From contig NW_006768766.1 of the NCBI RefSeq assembly GCF_000204055.1, positions 2,133,243 through 2,197,242 of the forward strand: a stretch of 64,000 nucleotides of DNA. Reading direction: 5' to 3'. Of the stretch, positions 20,444 through 33,999 are shown in pieces; the stretch's first letter is position 1, and each line of letters begins with the position of its first letter. The position numbers were made by a program, and so were the translations under genes. The notes below the pieces were generated by a model that saw only the letters and a program-made list of their open reading frames with translations, ran no database searches and had not been told where the DNA came from. Source of the DNA: Melampsora larici-populina 98AG31 (lineage: Eukaryota > Basidiomycota > Pucciniomycetes > Pucciniales > Melampsoraceae).

Positions 20444-23400
20444 TTCGAGGAGTGAAGCCGTTGGTCAATCTCGATAGTTTTTTGATAAAAATCACTCAGA
20501 CTTGCCGGCACTTTGTCTCAGAAGCAAAGAGTCGCAGTTTTGTCGTAAACTCAGAAATTCTGATGAAACGTGACTCTATCAACAGAAAATTTACTTTGAT
20601 CTCTTTGAGACTTGTCAACACCATACTCCGAAAAATGCCATGCCGTAGTCAATTTGAAACATCGAGGCCTGACTCAGGGATTGCCTACAAGAATATACCT
20701 TCGGCCACCACGCTTCATTAGAAAAATGAGGATTTAGAGCACAGAGGAGTAGCGCATACATAGCTGTCCTCCATATACACATGTAGCTTGAAGGATTCAT
20801 AAAGTGCCGATATGATAAGCTGTCAAAAGGTGTAAAAGACACTTAGCCTGGTGTTGACGAGACACGGGCTGACAGATGAAAGTGAGTGCTAAACTCCTTT
20901 AGACGAACCTGACGAGGTTGCGAGGAAGATATAAAGGTAAAGAAAAACTAGAGAAGTAAAGACGAAAGAAAGATTAAAAGAAAAAGAAACCAGAGTATGT
21001 AAAAGAACAAAGTTAATTTTTAGTAATGGTTTTGTATAAGGGAAAAATGTTTGTAAGACTCTCACCTTCAAAATCTAATTCCTCGATGGGGAAAAAGATT
21101 CGGAAGGGAGAGAGGGGGGGTTGATAAGGGAAAAGCAACCAGGACACATTTTGAACAAACACAACGTAAAACAATTACTGAAACAACTTTTAAACAAAAC
21201 TCTTTTAATCTAACCAAAAGCGGACATCCTTCCTTAATCCTCCTCTTGAATTGATATGTTACTTAAGCCTTCACAACCTCTTCACCTTTCCTTCTTACCG
21301 GATTGGTCTAAATAAACTACAGCCTTAATAGACTTGAAACATCACTCGAGAATACCATTCTCCAACAACACATAGAGCTTGAAGGATTCATAAAGTGCCG
21401 ATATGATAAGCTGTCAATCCGTAGATGACTTGACCCACATACCAGTATGTTTTGTTCAGAAATTTCCGTGTTCAAAGGTCAATCTTATACGGGCCTTGAA
21501 ACAATTTTGGTCTATAAGATGTAGATTGAGAGCCTATAAGTTGCGAAGTACGTCGATCGATTTCAAACACTCCATTCAAGTTCATCATGATACATAACAT
21601 GCCAGCCATCTCAAACATAAGGAAAAGTGTAATCTTCCTCTACATGTCACCTGATCTCATTGATCTTGTGACTAGTAAAGTGAATTGAAGAATATAAAGA
21701 GTTGTTATCTGTTGTAAGAAGACATCTCAACTGAAAGCTTTTGAGATCTTTAAACACAAAGGTGGATTTCAAATAACTAAAACGAGAAATTAGTAAAAAC
21801 AAAAAAAACTCTCAAATAAAGATGATGATCAGTACCTAGAACAAGATCATAACTGGCAAGAACTCGGTGGGTGGAACTTACTTAAGGACTATTGGATCAT
21901 CCCTACTATGTCTACAATAAGAAATGTTGACAAATATGTTTTATAGAAACTTGAATAAGTAAACTTACAATGGAAACATAATAAAAAATTGCTTTTTAAT
22001 AAAACAAACATGTCTGGGCAAAATCTCAAGGCATAATGCCTAGGGTGATAATTTTTCTCTACAAATAACAACACCCTACGGGGTGGTAGCGGATAAAAGT
22101 AAAAACACCTAACAAAAATAAATACCGCAGAGAAAAAATAACATTAAGAAAAATAGAAAAGACAATCAAACAAATGAAATTTCTTTCTTAAAAGAGCCAA
22201 CTCAAATATAGTAGTGAGAAATAACAAGCTACAAAAGTAATAATAATGATTAAAAAACAGTTCACTCTTCTTTTTAAAAAAACAATAATGAAACAAATTA
22301 TACTAAAAAAGATGAAAATAATACCAGCAACAGTTTTAATATCTCAGAATAGAATAGAACTAATAAACAAAAGATAAATTGGTATCAGAGGAGGGTAGGA
22401 CACAAAAGATAATGGAACAAAACATGGAAAAGTAGCCTTTTCCGACAGAAGCGAACACAATGAGATAGATACAGATGGTGGTCAACAGCATGGCATCATT
22501 GTTATAGACCAAAGATAAGCTGTAAGGCAACTGACAATCAGTACTTTTACATATGTAGAAGTCCAAAATATCCCATTCCCTTTTGTTAAAAACAAGTTAC
22601 CAACCACAATTCCTTTTATGAGCAACCATCAAAAGTTCTAATTACCTGAAAAAAATAGATTGGTAGCAGACTTGTCCTGAAGTCAATTACTATCAACAAG
22701 ATGTGTTGTGGTGATCTGGTAGTTTTTCAGTTCTTAGATAACTTTGATGGGTAAAATAGAGAGAGATTGATGATAGATGAAATGTAGGAACATGATATGA
22801 GAAAAAAATACTATGCACAACTAAATTGAAGAGAGACAATGAGATTTGATAGAAACACAAGATAGGGAGATCTTACTATTATTTCTTATTCAGTTCTTTC
22901 TATAAAACCCGTCTATGAGTCTCCATAGAGTATATTCCCTTCCTTTGTTCAAACTCTTTCTCTTTTACACTTACAAAGCACATTCCTACTTGTGACGTAT
23001 CTTCTTGTCGTATATTGACTCATAGTATGTTTTCAGTCATTTTGTTCTTCTATTTTTTCTTTTCTCATTATATTGTCCATAATGAAGTTTGTTTAATTTG
23101 TGGTCATTGCGAAATATATTTGATCTTTGCTCAAGTAGTAGGTAAAACGTAATCAAGGAAAGTCGGGTGAATTCAAAAGCAAACTTGTGAATATAGATAT
23201 CTGACATTCAATAAGTATAAATGATTGGCTGGAGTTCACTGATGAAAAACAGAAATAATTTTGCAATTGATAGGAAGTCAAAGCCCTGGATTGACGTAAA
23301 AAATGAAATAAAAGGGAGTTTTAACAGGTATATCTCCTGGGAATGAATGTTGTTCTGGTAGACCTAAGGATACTTGGGGCTGAGCTACTAAATAAACGTT

Positions 23401-23641
23401 GAGTGTCCAGATAGAGAAAGCATTGAACAAATGGGGTATTTAAGGTCCGAGAAAGAACCAAAAAAATGGATGGTGCAAAGGGATAGATCAGTATGAGTCA
23501 CAGAAAGAACAATAAATATGCACAAAGACAAAGCCAAAGAAATTAGTGAGTAGAAAGAGATCACATAACATGAGTTGACTGATCAGTCCAGACTCTGTCA
23601 ATCTCAAGAATTTGTGGATCAATTGGAGGTCGGGGTTCTAA
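20444..23641. other. AT-rich intergenic region
   Basis: No gene is supported. A 42-base direct repeat (20785-20826 and 21376-21417) is the only clear structure. A G-rich patch at 21096-21121 and long A-rich runs are present. Confidence 0.5.
20785..21417. repeat. 42-base perfect direct repeat pair
   Basis: AGCTTGAAGGATTCATAAAG and the next 22 bases occur at 20785-20826 and again at 21376-21417, separated by about 550 bases. Sequence similarity drops sharply at both ends. This may be a segmental duplication or the ends of an unrecognised element. Confidence 0.7.
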
Positions 23642-24030
23642 AGTCTCTTGATGACTGCTGGGTATGGTTGACCTATAGAAGAGCAGCTTGATATATGTAC
23701 CATTTTGGGAAACTCATGCTTCACAGCTTGCGTGATTACTTTTTTCAAGGGCTCTTGAGCATTTTGAACTTCAAGCTCACCTTTTCTTCTGAGTTTTTTC
23801 TTGTGACTCGCGAGTCTTTTCAGAGTTTACCACATATTCGAGTTATTTGAGTTCGCCAATGCTTCAGTCAACTGCTTGAAAGTCAAAGAGATCCACAACC
23901 ATCTTGACATAGTGTCAAGGTTGATGGTCTTAAACAGGTTTCGCCTCTCGCGGTTATCATAATCAAGTTGGGAAATTTGGTCACAATGCGGATTTAAATT
24001 AATGATCCATATCATCGCGTACTTCCCCAC
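23642..24030 (-). pseudogene. Possible broken ORF with one in-frame stop
   Basis: A 67-codon frame with protein-like composition (WLWISLTFKQLTEALANSNN) ends at a TAA. Directly after it the same frame stays open for about 60 more codons (TLKRLASHKKKLRRKGELEV...). This could be a gene fragment with a premature stop or simply chance. No family is recognised. Confidence 0.25.
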
Positions 24031-25489
24031 TATAAGTTTAACCTCTTATTTCGTCGTTCGACTTTGAAGTCGCTCTTGAGAGAATGAGCCATCCAATGAA
24101 GTTGAAATGTTCAAGTTGCATACAAAGACAAAGTTGATAGACTAGTTGACCTTATCACTCCAAGACTACCTTTGGATCTCTTTGAAGAAATCGATTTTGA
24201 GTTGAGATATAAAATTTCCTAGAATGCTTGTCTCTTACATTCTTGCATTTCAAACGGAATGGAAGTAAATCAGAGTAAATCGCAAACTTGAAGTCCCATC
24301 GTGCCGGGGTTTATAAATCGCATTTGCTTCCTTCTGCATGCTGTCATCACCAGACTTCGAATTGTTCATATGGATGAGCTTGAAGACTTTATGATCAAAG
24401 TTTGTACATAATTGACCAAAATATATGTATGCAATTGCTCGATTACCAGCTCGCCCATTTGTCAGTTCTGCTTTCAAGGATATATGGAAGTTGAATGAAA
24501 GTATCTGTGTGTACTAGTATTACGTTTTATTATTCGGCTCGGTCACTTCTAGGTTCTGTCCACGTGCGAAGTTTTCATTTTCCAATTTGGATTTCGCTCG
24601 TTTTACAAATTGATATCGATCCGAGGATTGTTTCCAACAGCTACTACAAGTTTACCCACCGCCTCTCGCTGCATTAAACCATAGAGATCACTTACAACTC
24701 GTCTCATCATTTCAGCACTTCGATCAGTTTTGGTCTCCCAACCAGGAATCAGCTGGAAGACCAACCAAGCAACTACGATCACCTTGAAGGTCAGTCAATC
24801 GATCCGTTTGTTCATACTTTGAACAAGTTTGAAGTCAAACATTTGATTCTGACTAATTCAACAATCTCATCACGGTTGGCTACACACTCTCGTTGGTGAT
24901 TTTTAGTTCGCGGCAAGACACACTGCTTTCACATACTCGGCCCCTGGATATTTTACATTTTCGTCCTTTGAAGTCCTTTGAGGTTCATTTCATTGATGAT
25001 TTCTTTTTCATGAATTGGAAACAGAAGTATAGAATCGTAAATTAACCTGCTTCTCTTCTTTTCAAGTTTCGCATACATAGAGGGTCAAATCGTTCGAATC
25101 GAGTGGACATATACATATGTAACTAGTTATGTTACCATTGTCCAACCTTAGATAGAACATACACAGTCTTTTCATTGCCGTTGTATTGAACCCTTCAAGT
25201 CATCTTCTTTCACTTACCCCTATCACCAACATCATCATCATCATCGTTATTCTGCGTGGCATATCAGTCGTCACATCATCTAACTTTCAATTCGGGCCCT
25301 TCCATCATCATCATTTCTTTCGTTTCGAACGTTCTACCTCTTTTCGTCTTCTAGTCACGATTTCACTTCATCTTCCATCGATCGTCTAGCCTATCGACCC
25401 TCCGATCACATCCAACATCTTTCCGTAGCACTCAGCCGCTTGCACGAAATTTGACTCACATCAAGGATACTCAGAACACTCTTTTCAAA
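24031..25489. other. Upstream region of the Num1-like gene
   Basis: No gene is supported. The last 300 bases are C/T-rich, as is common for fungal promoters and leaders, and include runs of CATCAT. Confidence 0.45.
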
Positions 25490-28400
25490 ATGTCGGAAGA
25501 TCCCTTCGGCTCAACTCGCCGAAGGCCCGCTCCCCCACGTCTTCGATTGTCTTCTGCCGCATCTCGGACGGCACACTCCTCCTTTCAACCTCCACCTTTC
25601 ATTCCATCCACGAGGCCTTCATCGGCCAGGTCCGAACCATGTGGCAGTCCCACATTTCCTTCCTCACCTTCAAAGCAACCAACCCTTAGACGCAATTCGG
25701 CTCTAGACGATGAAGATTCGGCTTTATTCTTACATCACCCTCCTCCTGATGATGATGGACCACATCCCTATTCCATCAAATCCGCTGGCTATGAAACTGA
25801 AGGTAGTGACGCACTAGATTCGATCACAGGCGATCCCTATTCTCAACCTAACAGCGGCAATCCTTATGGTTATTCCTCAATTCCTCCTGTTCCGCCTCTA
25901 CCACCTCATCTCGTTCATCTAAATACTTCATTACCTCGTGCTCTCTCATGCACCAACCTCAACACGTCATCCTTGACTCCTCAGGCTTTGCTAAACCGAT
26001 TGGATCAACTTCTACAAGCCAAATCTCATGAAATCCAACTCGCTGGTCAACTGGGTAACTCCTTGTTAGAACAACAAGCCGAGCTTGAACTACGGATTTC
26101 TGAGCTGGAAGCCTCAGGTGCACTGGTGGTGGACTCCAGCTCCAAATCTAAGCAAAGTCGACGCGATCGTGAACGAACACCCGGTCCCAATGACTTCAAT
26201 CCCCTTCCCTCACCTCCATCGCGAGATTCGGGTACGAGTGAAGTAAGCGAGGATGACGCTAACGAACTCAATGAAGATGTAAGGAAGAAAGTTCAAGAAT
26301 TGGAGGTTGAAATGAAGCGTTGGCAGGAGGGTAATGCAGAGATCTGGAGACAAGCTCGCGGTGAGGTAAGTAATCCAATTCAAACTCTGGATCCTGATGC
26401 GCTTCTTGAACTGGCCGCTGAAGAAGTATGTCTTCTGGAACAGATCGCCGCGATCAGTAGACCTTCTACCCCTCTATCAACGAGCCCTAATGGAGCGATT
26501 CCTGTGACACCTCTCAATCATCAACATCCGGCTGTACCCACCATCTTCTCACCTCATCACAAAATCCCTTCGTCACACGAACCTCCAGCAACGAATCAAT
26601 CATCCATTCGTCGTGCGCGGAATGCTCAGCATCGAGCGAACGATATTGAATTTGCTACAGAAATCGGTCAAAGCTTGTTGGGCGAAGTAAGACGTTTACA
26701 AGCTCTTTTGGCAGAAAAGGAGGATGAGCTTATGGAGTCCAAAGAGGAGAGAGAAGGGCTTTGGGAACGCAACGAAGGTTTAATTGACCGTATCAGGACG
26801 TTCGAAGCCAGTGTTGGTACGTCTCGATTTCGCTTGAATCTCCGATCTGATATTTTTCATCTTTTACTCACATGTATCATCCTTTTTTACCTCTTTCCTT
26901 TTCCCAGAACAATTTAAAGAAGAAAATTGGAATCTTGAACTCAGCAAACAAGACCTGAACACTAAATTGACAGAAGCACTGGATGAGAAGACCAAGGTGG
27001 ATACAGAACGTAGTAAACTTTTCAAACAACTGAATCACCTTCAACAAACCTCTGATCAACAACGAACAGAAGTGGAAAGGCTCAATACGGTCCTGACTGA
27101 TGAACGTGCCGCAAATCAAACCACCGTTGCCATGATGCGCAAAAACAACGCAGGACTTCAACGTGAAAGAAGTGATCTTCAAGGTACAATTGATACGATC
27201 AAAATCGAGTTGGATACGGTCAAGAAGAAATCAGCCATCAAGGCCGTTGTTGCGAGCTCGCCCTCAGGATCTGATGATCCAGCTGATCCTTCAACTACCC
27301 CTCATGATGAAGATGAATCTGTTCAAAACCGTATGACACCCGGTAAACGTAGGACCGGAGATCACCTCCATCATCCGGCGTCACCTAATGATTTCGGCGA
27401 CTTCTACGAGGGTGATTTATTCAATGACTCTCCAATGAAACAAAAAGGCCTTGGATCCAATCTTGGCTTTGCCACTGAAAATGATCAACTTCGGACCTCG
27501 CTGGCCCACGCTCAACGTACAATCAGTACACTCAGGAACGCTCTTCAACGTGAAAAAGAGAGTGGATTGCGGTCAAAGAAATCTTCAACTGTTTCTACTG
27601 CGGCATCACAACATGCTTCTGAAGTTGGTAACACGATGGATAATGACGAAGATGATGATGCAGAAGAGGAACGTAGAAACAGAGGTTCACCTGTGAAAGG
27701 TACACCTAGAAGTCTACTTCGAGGTCGTGCACGAGGCGGGTTGGCAAATCGACGAGGTCGCTTCCGAGGTACGCCCAGTAAGCTATCCAAGAGAGCCGAT
27801 GCCATGAGTTCGGCTTCAGATGAGGATGGCGAAGCGAACAACCAGCAAACTCAAGATGACCTACTTCGATCATTACAATCTGGACGTGAAAAATTCGAGC
27901 TAGCAACTCATTCTTCTGATCTCAGCCGCGATCTCGCATTAGCTGACCGCGATTCATTTGGTGGGACGATGGATCCAGCGTTTGCACATCTTGGTCAGGA
28001 ATTGGGAGGCGATGGAGGATCTCAACTCATCTTACCTCCTCCGACCTCTCATGATGACGACGACGGAAACGTACATGGGGGAGATGAGACGCGTGATTAT
28101 CGACCATTGAAGGAAGCTCTTCGTAAGATTGATGGATCTACACCTGATCATAGTTGGCTCTCTTCCAACACTGGCAGTCCCTTTGGCGTTCCTCGTAGCT
28201 CGACATCCAACCATGATTTAACAGAAGAAGTTTCCCAACGGAGTCAGATAGGAATTCATGAACAATCGACGAAAACTTATAGTGATATGCAAACTATGAC
28301 TGATCCTATAACTGATTCAGAAAAGATTGTTTACGTGGACAAACTGGTAGAAGTCAGAGTGGAAGTACCAGTAGAAAAGGAAGTTAGAGTAGAAGTTGAA

Positions 28401-31400
28401 GTGGAGAAAGTGGTGGAAAGACCAGTAGAAAAGATTGTGGAAGTCATGAAAGATAGGATTGTGGAAGTACCTGTCGAGAAGATTGTAGAGAAAATTGTAG
28501 AAGTACCTGTTGAGAAGATCGTGGAGAAGATCGTGGAGGTACCGGTGGATCGGATAGTTGAGAAGATTGTGGAGGTACCCGTGGATCGCGTAGTTGAGAA
28601 GATCGTCGAGTTGCCAGTGGATCGGATAGTTGAGAAGATTGTCGAGGTGCCTGTCGATCGAATTGTTGAAAAGGTTGTCGAGGTGCCCGTCGATCGAATA
28701 GTTGAAAAAGTTGTCGAGGTCCCAGTGGATCGGATTGTTGAGAAGATAGTCGAGGTACCGGTAGAGAAGATTGTTGAGAAGATAGTCGAGGTACCGGTAG
28801 AGAAGGTTGTAGAAACGAAGGTGACTAATCGAGACCTTTCGGACGAGGATGATACAATTAGGTTACCCTATGATCCTGACCCGAAGAAGGAACAAATCGT
28901 GGAGGTAGAGAAGATTGTAGAGGTGGAGAAATTAATAGAGGTCGAAAAGATTGTGGAAGTGGAAAAATTGGTAGAGGTTGAAAAGATTGTTGAAGTAGAG
29001 AAATTGGTAGAGGTTGAGAAGATCGTGAAGGTTGAAGTGGAAAAGATTGTAGAGGTTGAGAAATTGGTAGAGGTGGAAAAGGAAAAGATTGTGGAAGTGG
29101 AGAAAATTGTGGAAGTGGAAAAGATTGTGGAAGTGGAAAAGATTGTAGAGGTGGAAAAGATTGTAGAAGTGGAAAAGGTAGTTGAAGTGGAAAAGATCGT
29201 TGAAGTAGAGAAGGTAGTTGAAGTAGAGAAGATTGTTGAGGTGCCTGTGGATCGAATTGTCGAAGTTCAAGTTGATCGAATCGTTGAAAAGGAACCCACT
29301 ACATCCCAGGTAGCAAACTCGGTCCCCAAAGATGAAACTATCAAGATTAACGAAGTGACTACTCCTAACGCTGGGCTCTCGACTTTTGTACGAAGCAACA
29401 CCAAACGGTTCTCAGCACGGCAATCTAAGCGATTCTCAGGAATGAAACACTTGAGAAAGACAAGCGAGTTTGAGAGTGAAAATGAACAGATGTTTTCTGC
29501 TGACGAGGAGATCCTGGATACGGACGCCGAAGACTTTGAGGATGCGGCTGAAAGTGTGGCAAATGCCAAGCAAGCGTTAAATTTGAATGTTTCTGAACAG
29601 TCCATTACATCACTTGAAGGTTCCCTCACTCCCAGAGAAGAGAAGACATCTCAGAACTTGAAAGCCCCACAAGCGTCAAATCCGCCAGTGACCACTACTG
29701 AAGTCGGCGTTCAAACGGAAGCGGCCGTGATGGAACTCCCTCGGAAGCGAATCGAGTCTTCACCCCGCGTTCGAGATTCAGTCATGACTTTTGGCGGCGG
29801 TCCGCTAACGTCTTCACGGCGCCTTCTTACTGCATTAGCTGACGGCCGGGGCAAAACCGTGTCGCGCACGTTATCTACCTCCACTGTACAGACTGATGTC
29901 CGACTGAGATCACCTCATATGTCCGAATTTTCTGAAAATCTCATATCTGCTCCTTGTTCAATTTATTCTGAGATACTCGACGACGCCAGTGATGAAACGA
30001 CTCTCGGAGCTCCGCTACAGAACAAGAGTCCTTTGCCATTGGCCACTCTCGATCCTACTGTGACTCTCACGCAAGCAAATGTAGAAGCCAACTCCCGCTT
30101 AGCTGAAGCTCTATCTACCGTCCCCACTATCGAAAGAGGGAAAAGGTCAAGATTACCGCTACCTTCAAGGTCACCTTCTCGACCATCAAGACCAAAATCA
30201 CCACCACCCCCGGAGCTTCTACAAAAAGTACAAATATCACGCCCTTCCAATTTATCCGCTCCTCGCTCTATAAGTCACCGCACATCTTATTCCAGTATGC
30301 CGCCGCCTTCAATAGTACGCGGTGGAACTATACCTAATGCTTCAAACAGTCAGATCAAGAATGGTATCAATCTCGCGCGATCTAAGAATTCGTTCAACAA
30401 ATCGGACGTATCTGAAGTTGATGAAATGGGACAATTCGGGGTAGCCAACTTGCATGTACCTAAGAAATACGCCAGCGAAAAGCACAGAGCTCGAGCCAAT
30501 ACACTTAACCACGCTGCTCTAGCTCAAGGCTCATCTGATCGACTAAGTCAAAGATCTCGTGGTCATTCCATAACCTCAGATCGAACAGACCGAACGAGTG
30601 AGCCTGGTGATATTGTGGATCCAATTGCTAATTCCTTCAATCGATCCACTTCAGTTTCATCCGATCCCAATGCCATTCACGCCATCACACAGACTATGAT
30701 CGGAGAGTTTCTCTACAAGTACACTACGAAAGCTTTGAACCGAGGCTTCACTGAAAAACGTCATCGTCGATTCTTTTGGGTTCATCCGTACACCAAAACA
30801 TTGTATTGGAGTACTTCAGATCCAGGGGCGTATGGGACTAATCAGTCAACAGCCAAAAGTGGTGAGTGTCCTTACTGATTCAATTTGATCTATCGGTTAT
30901 ATTTACTGATTATTTTCCTTACTGTTGTAGTGTTTATTGAGGGAGTACGATCAATCGATGATGCCAATTCGATGCCTCCAGGCCTTGCCTCGTATAGTTT
31001 GGTGATCCGAACTCCAAATCGAGAGATGAAGATTACAGCACCTACTAGGGAACGTCATGACCTATGGTTGAATGTATGATCTCCTCACTTTGTTTCATTA
31101 TCGTCTGTTTACTTATCACTCTTCTTATAAACACCAGGCCATCAATTATCTACTCACGCGGCCCGAGAAGGTTGGGGGACCACCTGAAGCCGGAGTGACT
31201 ACCACGCCCAACAGTGTGAATAATCATTCACCACGGCCGCCACATCTAAGTTTGACTTCCCGACATCCTATGCTGGCAAGGTTTAGATCTCAAGAACCAC
31301 CAGCATTGAATACCCCACCTATCATCCGGCAGGCGATTTATGCCCAAAACTCTTACAAGCAAGGGAGCCCAGGAATGAAGTCAACCGGTTCATCGGAACG

Positions 31401-32396
31401 TCTTACACCCAAGGCTAGTAAGGGACCTAGTTACACTGGCCTGAGTCCAATGAAACGAATGGGTACGCCAGCAGCCGAGTTTCTCAGACATGAAGCATCG
31501 CGATCAGGTCGTAGTATGAAGACAACCTTTACAAGTTATAATGATTCATTTCGACATCAACATCATCGACATCAACGTGACGATCAATCAGGAAACGATA
31601 GCATTGAGATTGTTGATGAAACAGATGTTAGCATGAGTTACGATAGTCGAGCAGATGATACAATGGATGACGCATTCGAAGGACTCGAGAATGTTCGGGC
31701 ATGTTGTAATGGAAAGCACGATGTCGGAACGTAAGTAGACTGAAGTGACTTGTTTCAACATGAGTTTATCGTAGTTTCACTGAGCAGAGAGGAACTTGGC
31801 TAATCATGCTTCCGTTTCTTCCTTTATGTGTAGACTTTCACGGCATCATGACCACGGCAGCCGACCACCATCTCGAGGGCCAATGGGTGGTAGCCGACCA
31901 CCATCAAGAGGAGCCCTTGCTTCATCTCTGAGTAGCATATATCATGATGTGGACAGTAACTCATCAATGAACATGCGACAACATGATAGTCCAAGTGTTC
32001 GAGCTTCTAATATCAATAGCCTTCGAAACAGGTTAGGTGGTGCGATCTCACCCGCATCATATTCTGGCAGTATCAAGGGTAAAAGTTCGACAATATTAGA
32101 TGGTACAAGATATAATTCGGTGGGCAACTCATCACCATCTGGTACTATTAGTAGTCAGTTTGGTAAAACTCAGCGTAAGTCTCAACTCATGCAAGATTTA
32201 GGTATCCTTATGCAAGGTGAGTAGTTGTTGCTATTCGAATTTTTGAAATGTTGTTAACAATTTTTGTTGGACCTTTTTAGATAAACCCACAGTTGAGAGA
32301 TTAGATACATCCCCACCTCGAGCTAGCAGTCGACTAAGTCGAAAAAGTATTAGTACAACATTAAGTGACAGTATCAGAGGAAGAGCAGGTGGATGA
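25490..32396 (+). CDS. NUM1: Num1/ApsA/Mcp5-type cortical anchor protein (2171 aa)
   Basis: Proteins of this family sit at the cell cortex and tether dynein and mitochondria for nuclear migration. There are six exons: 25490-26816, 26908-30861, 30931-31073, 31138-31730, 31834-32216 and 32281-32396, summing to 6516 bases in frame. The N-terminus is Pro/Ser-rich, followed by a conserved coiled coil near 175-215 (QLAGQLGNSLLEQQAELELR) and more coiled coil to about 560. Residues about 915-1235 are a long repeat of VEKIVEVPVDRIVEK and then VEVEKIVEVEKL units. A C-terminal PH domain covers about 1702-1816 (MIGEFLYKYT...RRFFWVHPYTKTLYWS...HDLWLNAINYLL) and spans three exons. In this family it binds PI(4,5)P2 at the plasma membrane. 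A Ser/Arg-rich tail follows. I chose the ATG at 25490 because no in-frame ATG precedes it. Repeat number may vary between strains. Confidence 0.9.
28320..29290 (+). repeat. Coding minisatellite, VEKIVEV-type repeats
   Basis: About 320 codons of near-periodic Val-Glu-Lys-Ile-Val-Glu repeats. The first block contains VEVPVDRIVEKI units and the second the shorter VEVEKIVEVEKL units. They are separated by a unique linker at about 28820-28900. The arrays stay in frame throughout. Confidence 0.85.
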
Positions 32397-33999
32397 AGAA
32401 GTAGAAGAAGACGAGAAAACAAACTTGAATGCTTGGTTTAATGTGAAGTATATGGAAACGATTTTTTTACGATTTAGGAAGGCAAGAATTTAATATTGAA
32501 ATACATGATGGAATGATTGATAGATACGAGATAACTTTAATTGTACGAATGGTGGCTGATTTTTTGATTTTTTTTCGATGATGATCGCACACAAAGAGAA
32601 AGTGGGATTTGATTTCTTTTGGATTTATTGAAGATTAACAATATAGAATATAAATCTTGAAAAGATTAAAATTGTAAAGATGGTTTTTCGTTTGCTTTGG
32701 TTTCCTTAAGGGTTACATTCTTTTTTTTCAAACTTTGATTACATATATTTAGTTTTTATTTAATAAGATTTACCTTTTTTGAAATCTTTGGTATTTTGCT
32801 TTCTCTTTTGATTACTGTTTTTCTTTGTTGGAGATTGGATTTTAGAATGGGAAGGACCCTTTTTTGCTACCTAAATTATTGCGTAATACAGTCATTACTC
32901 ATGGTTTTTTTTCTTATATACCACATTATGATTTGGATGAAAGGCTTGAGAACTTTTTCACTTTGACGTCTTCTTTTCCAAGATGAATGTTTGATAAACG
33001 CGTGACACAAATCTACTGCCGTTGTTCGGGTTTTGCGGGCAAAGCAAGCTTTTTGGAACTGACTGTCAATCATTGGCATACCACTATGTACACCTCCCTA
33101 CGCTTAGGATTCGCAAACCCACTCAGTTGACCCAAGTGAGCTTGACTGGTACTAAATCCCCGAAATTGAGTGACTACGTAAACCGTCTGGAGGGTTACAA
33201 TGTGGCAAGACAGCTCACAAGTGGATTTACGTTCAGAGATTCACCAAATTGAATCTTGGACACTATTGAAAGGCAAATGAGGCTTTGTTTGGCTGTGGAT
33301 GAAAGCTTTCAAATCATTTCCTCCACTATGTGTATGCACCCTTCACGCAGTCACGTACAAAATGAGTTAACTTCACATTTTATAAACTTATCACCATTTC
33401 ATAGCGTGCATGAGGAATTAAAAATCCCAATTGAAGTTGTTTCACAAATTGAGATTGGATCACAAATTGGTGTGATCTGGGAGTGAGTGGGTGGGAATTG
33501 TCAGGAATTGTCGCTACGTGTAGTGAGAGCTGATACATAGCTGATGCTTACCTATTCAAAGGGACTTTCAAGTGTAAAGTCTGTCGTCACAATGGTATGG
33601 CCTTGCGCCGTGAGCGGTGTATGTATGGGTTTCGAGGTCAAATGAAAGGAAAAATCCTGAAAAATCTCCTAGCTTTTTACAGTTTTTTTGAACCTGCTTA
33701 TGGGGTTTTAGGGGTTTGGGGTTAACCCTGGTCCCTGCAGGAGATTTGGACTTATGATCCGAGTCGAGGTGCTTAGGTAAGATTACATATACAACTTATT
33801 TCTTTGAAAAACAACGCGCCAAGGACAATAGCGAAACGAACAAAATTTAACAGTGGGCATTATTTAAACCGCACGTTCTGGATTGCACTCTTCAAAGGGA
33901 ACAAAGACTGCCCAGTGTTCAACATCTTAAATTCTTCCTCGCGCCTCTGTGCCCGATTACACTCTATTCATCACACAGATCTGCGTGACCGACGGCGAG
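32397..33999. other. Intergenic, T-rich then mixed
   Basis: The first 450 bases are T-rich 3' flank of the Num1-like gene. No gene is supported in the rest. A G-rich run (GGGGTTTTAGGGGTTTGGGG, 33702-33721) stands out but is too short to be a telomeric remnant. Confidence 0.45.

Noticed and set aside
21889..22566. Several 60-70 codon minus-strand ORFs in AT-rich DNA
   Set aside because: Composition is typical of random AT-rich sequence, without splice support or motifs.
28932..29270. Minus-strand ORF rich in His/Phe/Asn/Leu opposite the Num1-like repeat
   Set aside because: It is the mirror of the VEKIVEV coding repeat and has no independent support.
33702..33730. Telomere-like G-rich run (TTTTAGGGGTTTGGGGTTAACCC)
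   Set aside because: Only one irregular unit of TTAGGG type; too short for an interstitial telomeric repeat.
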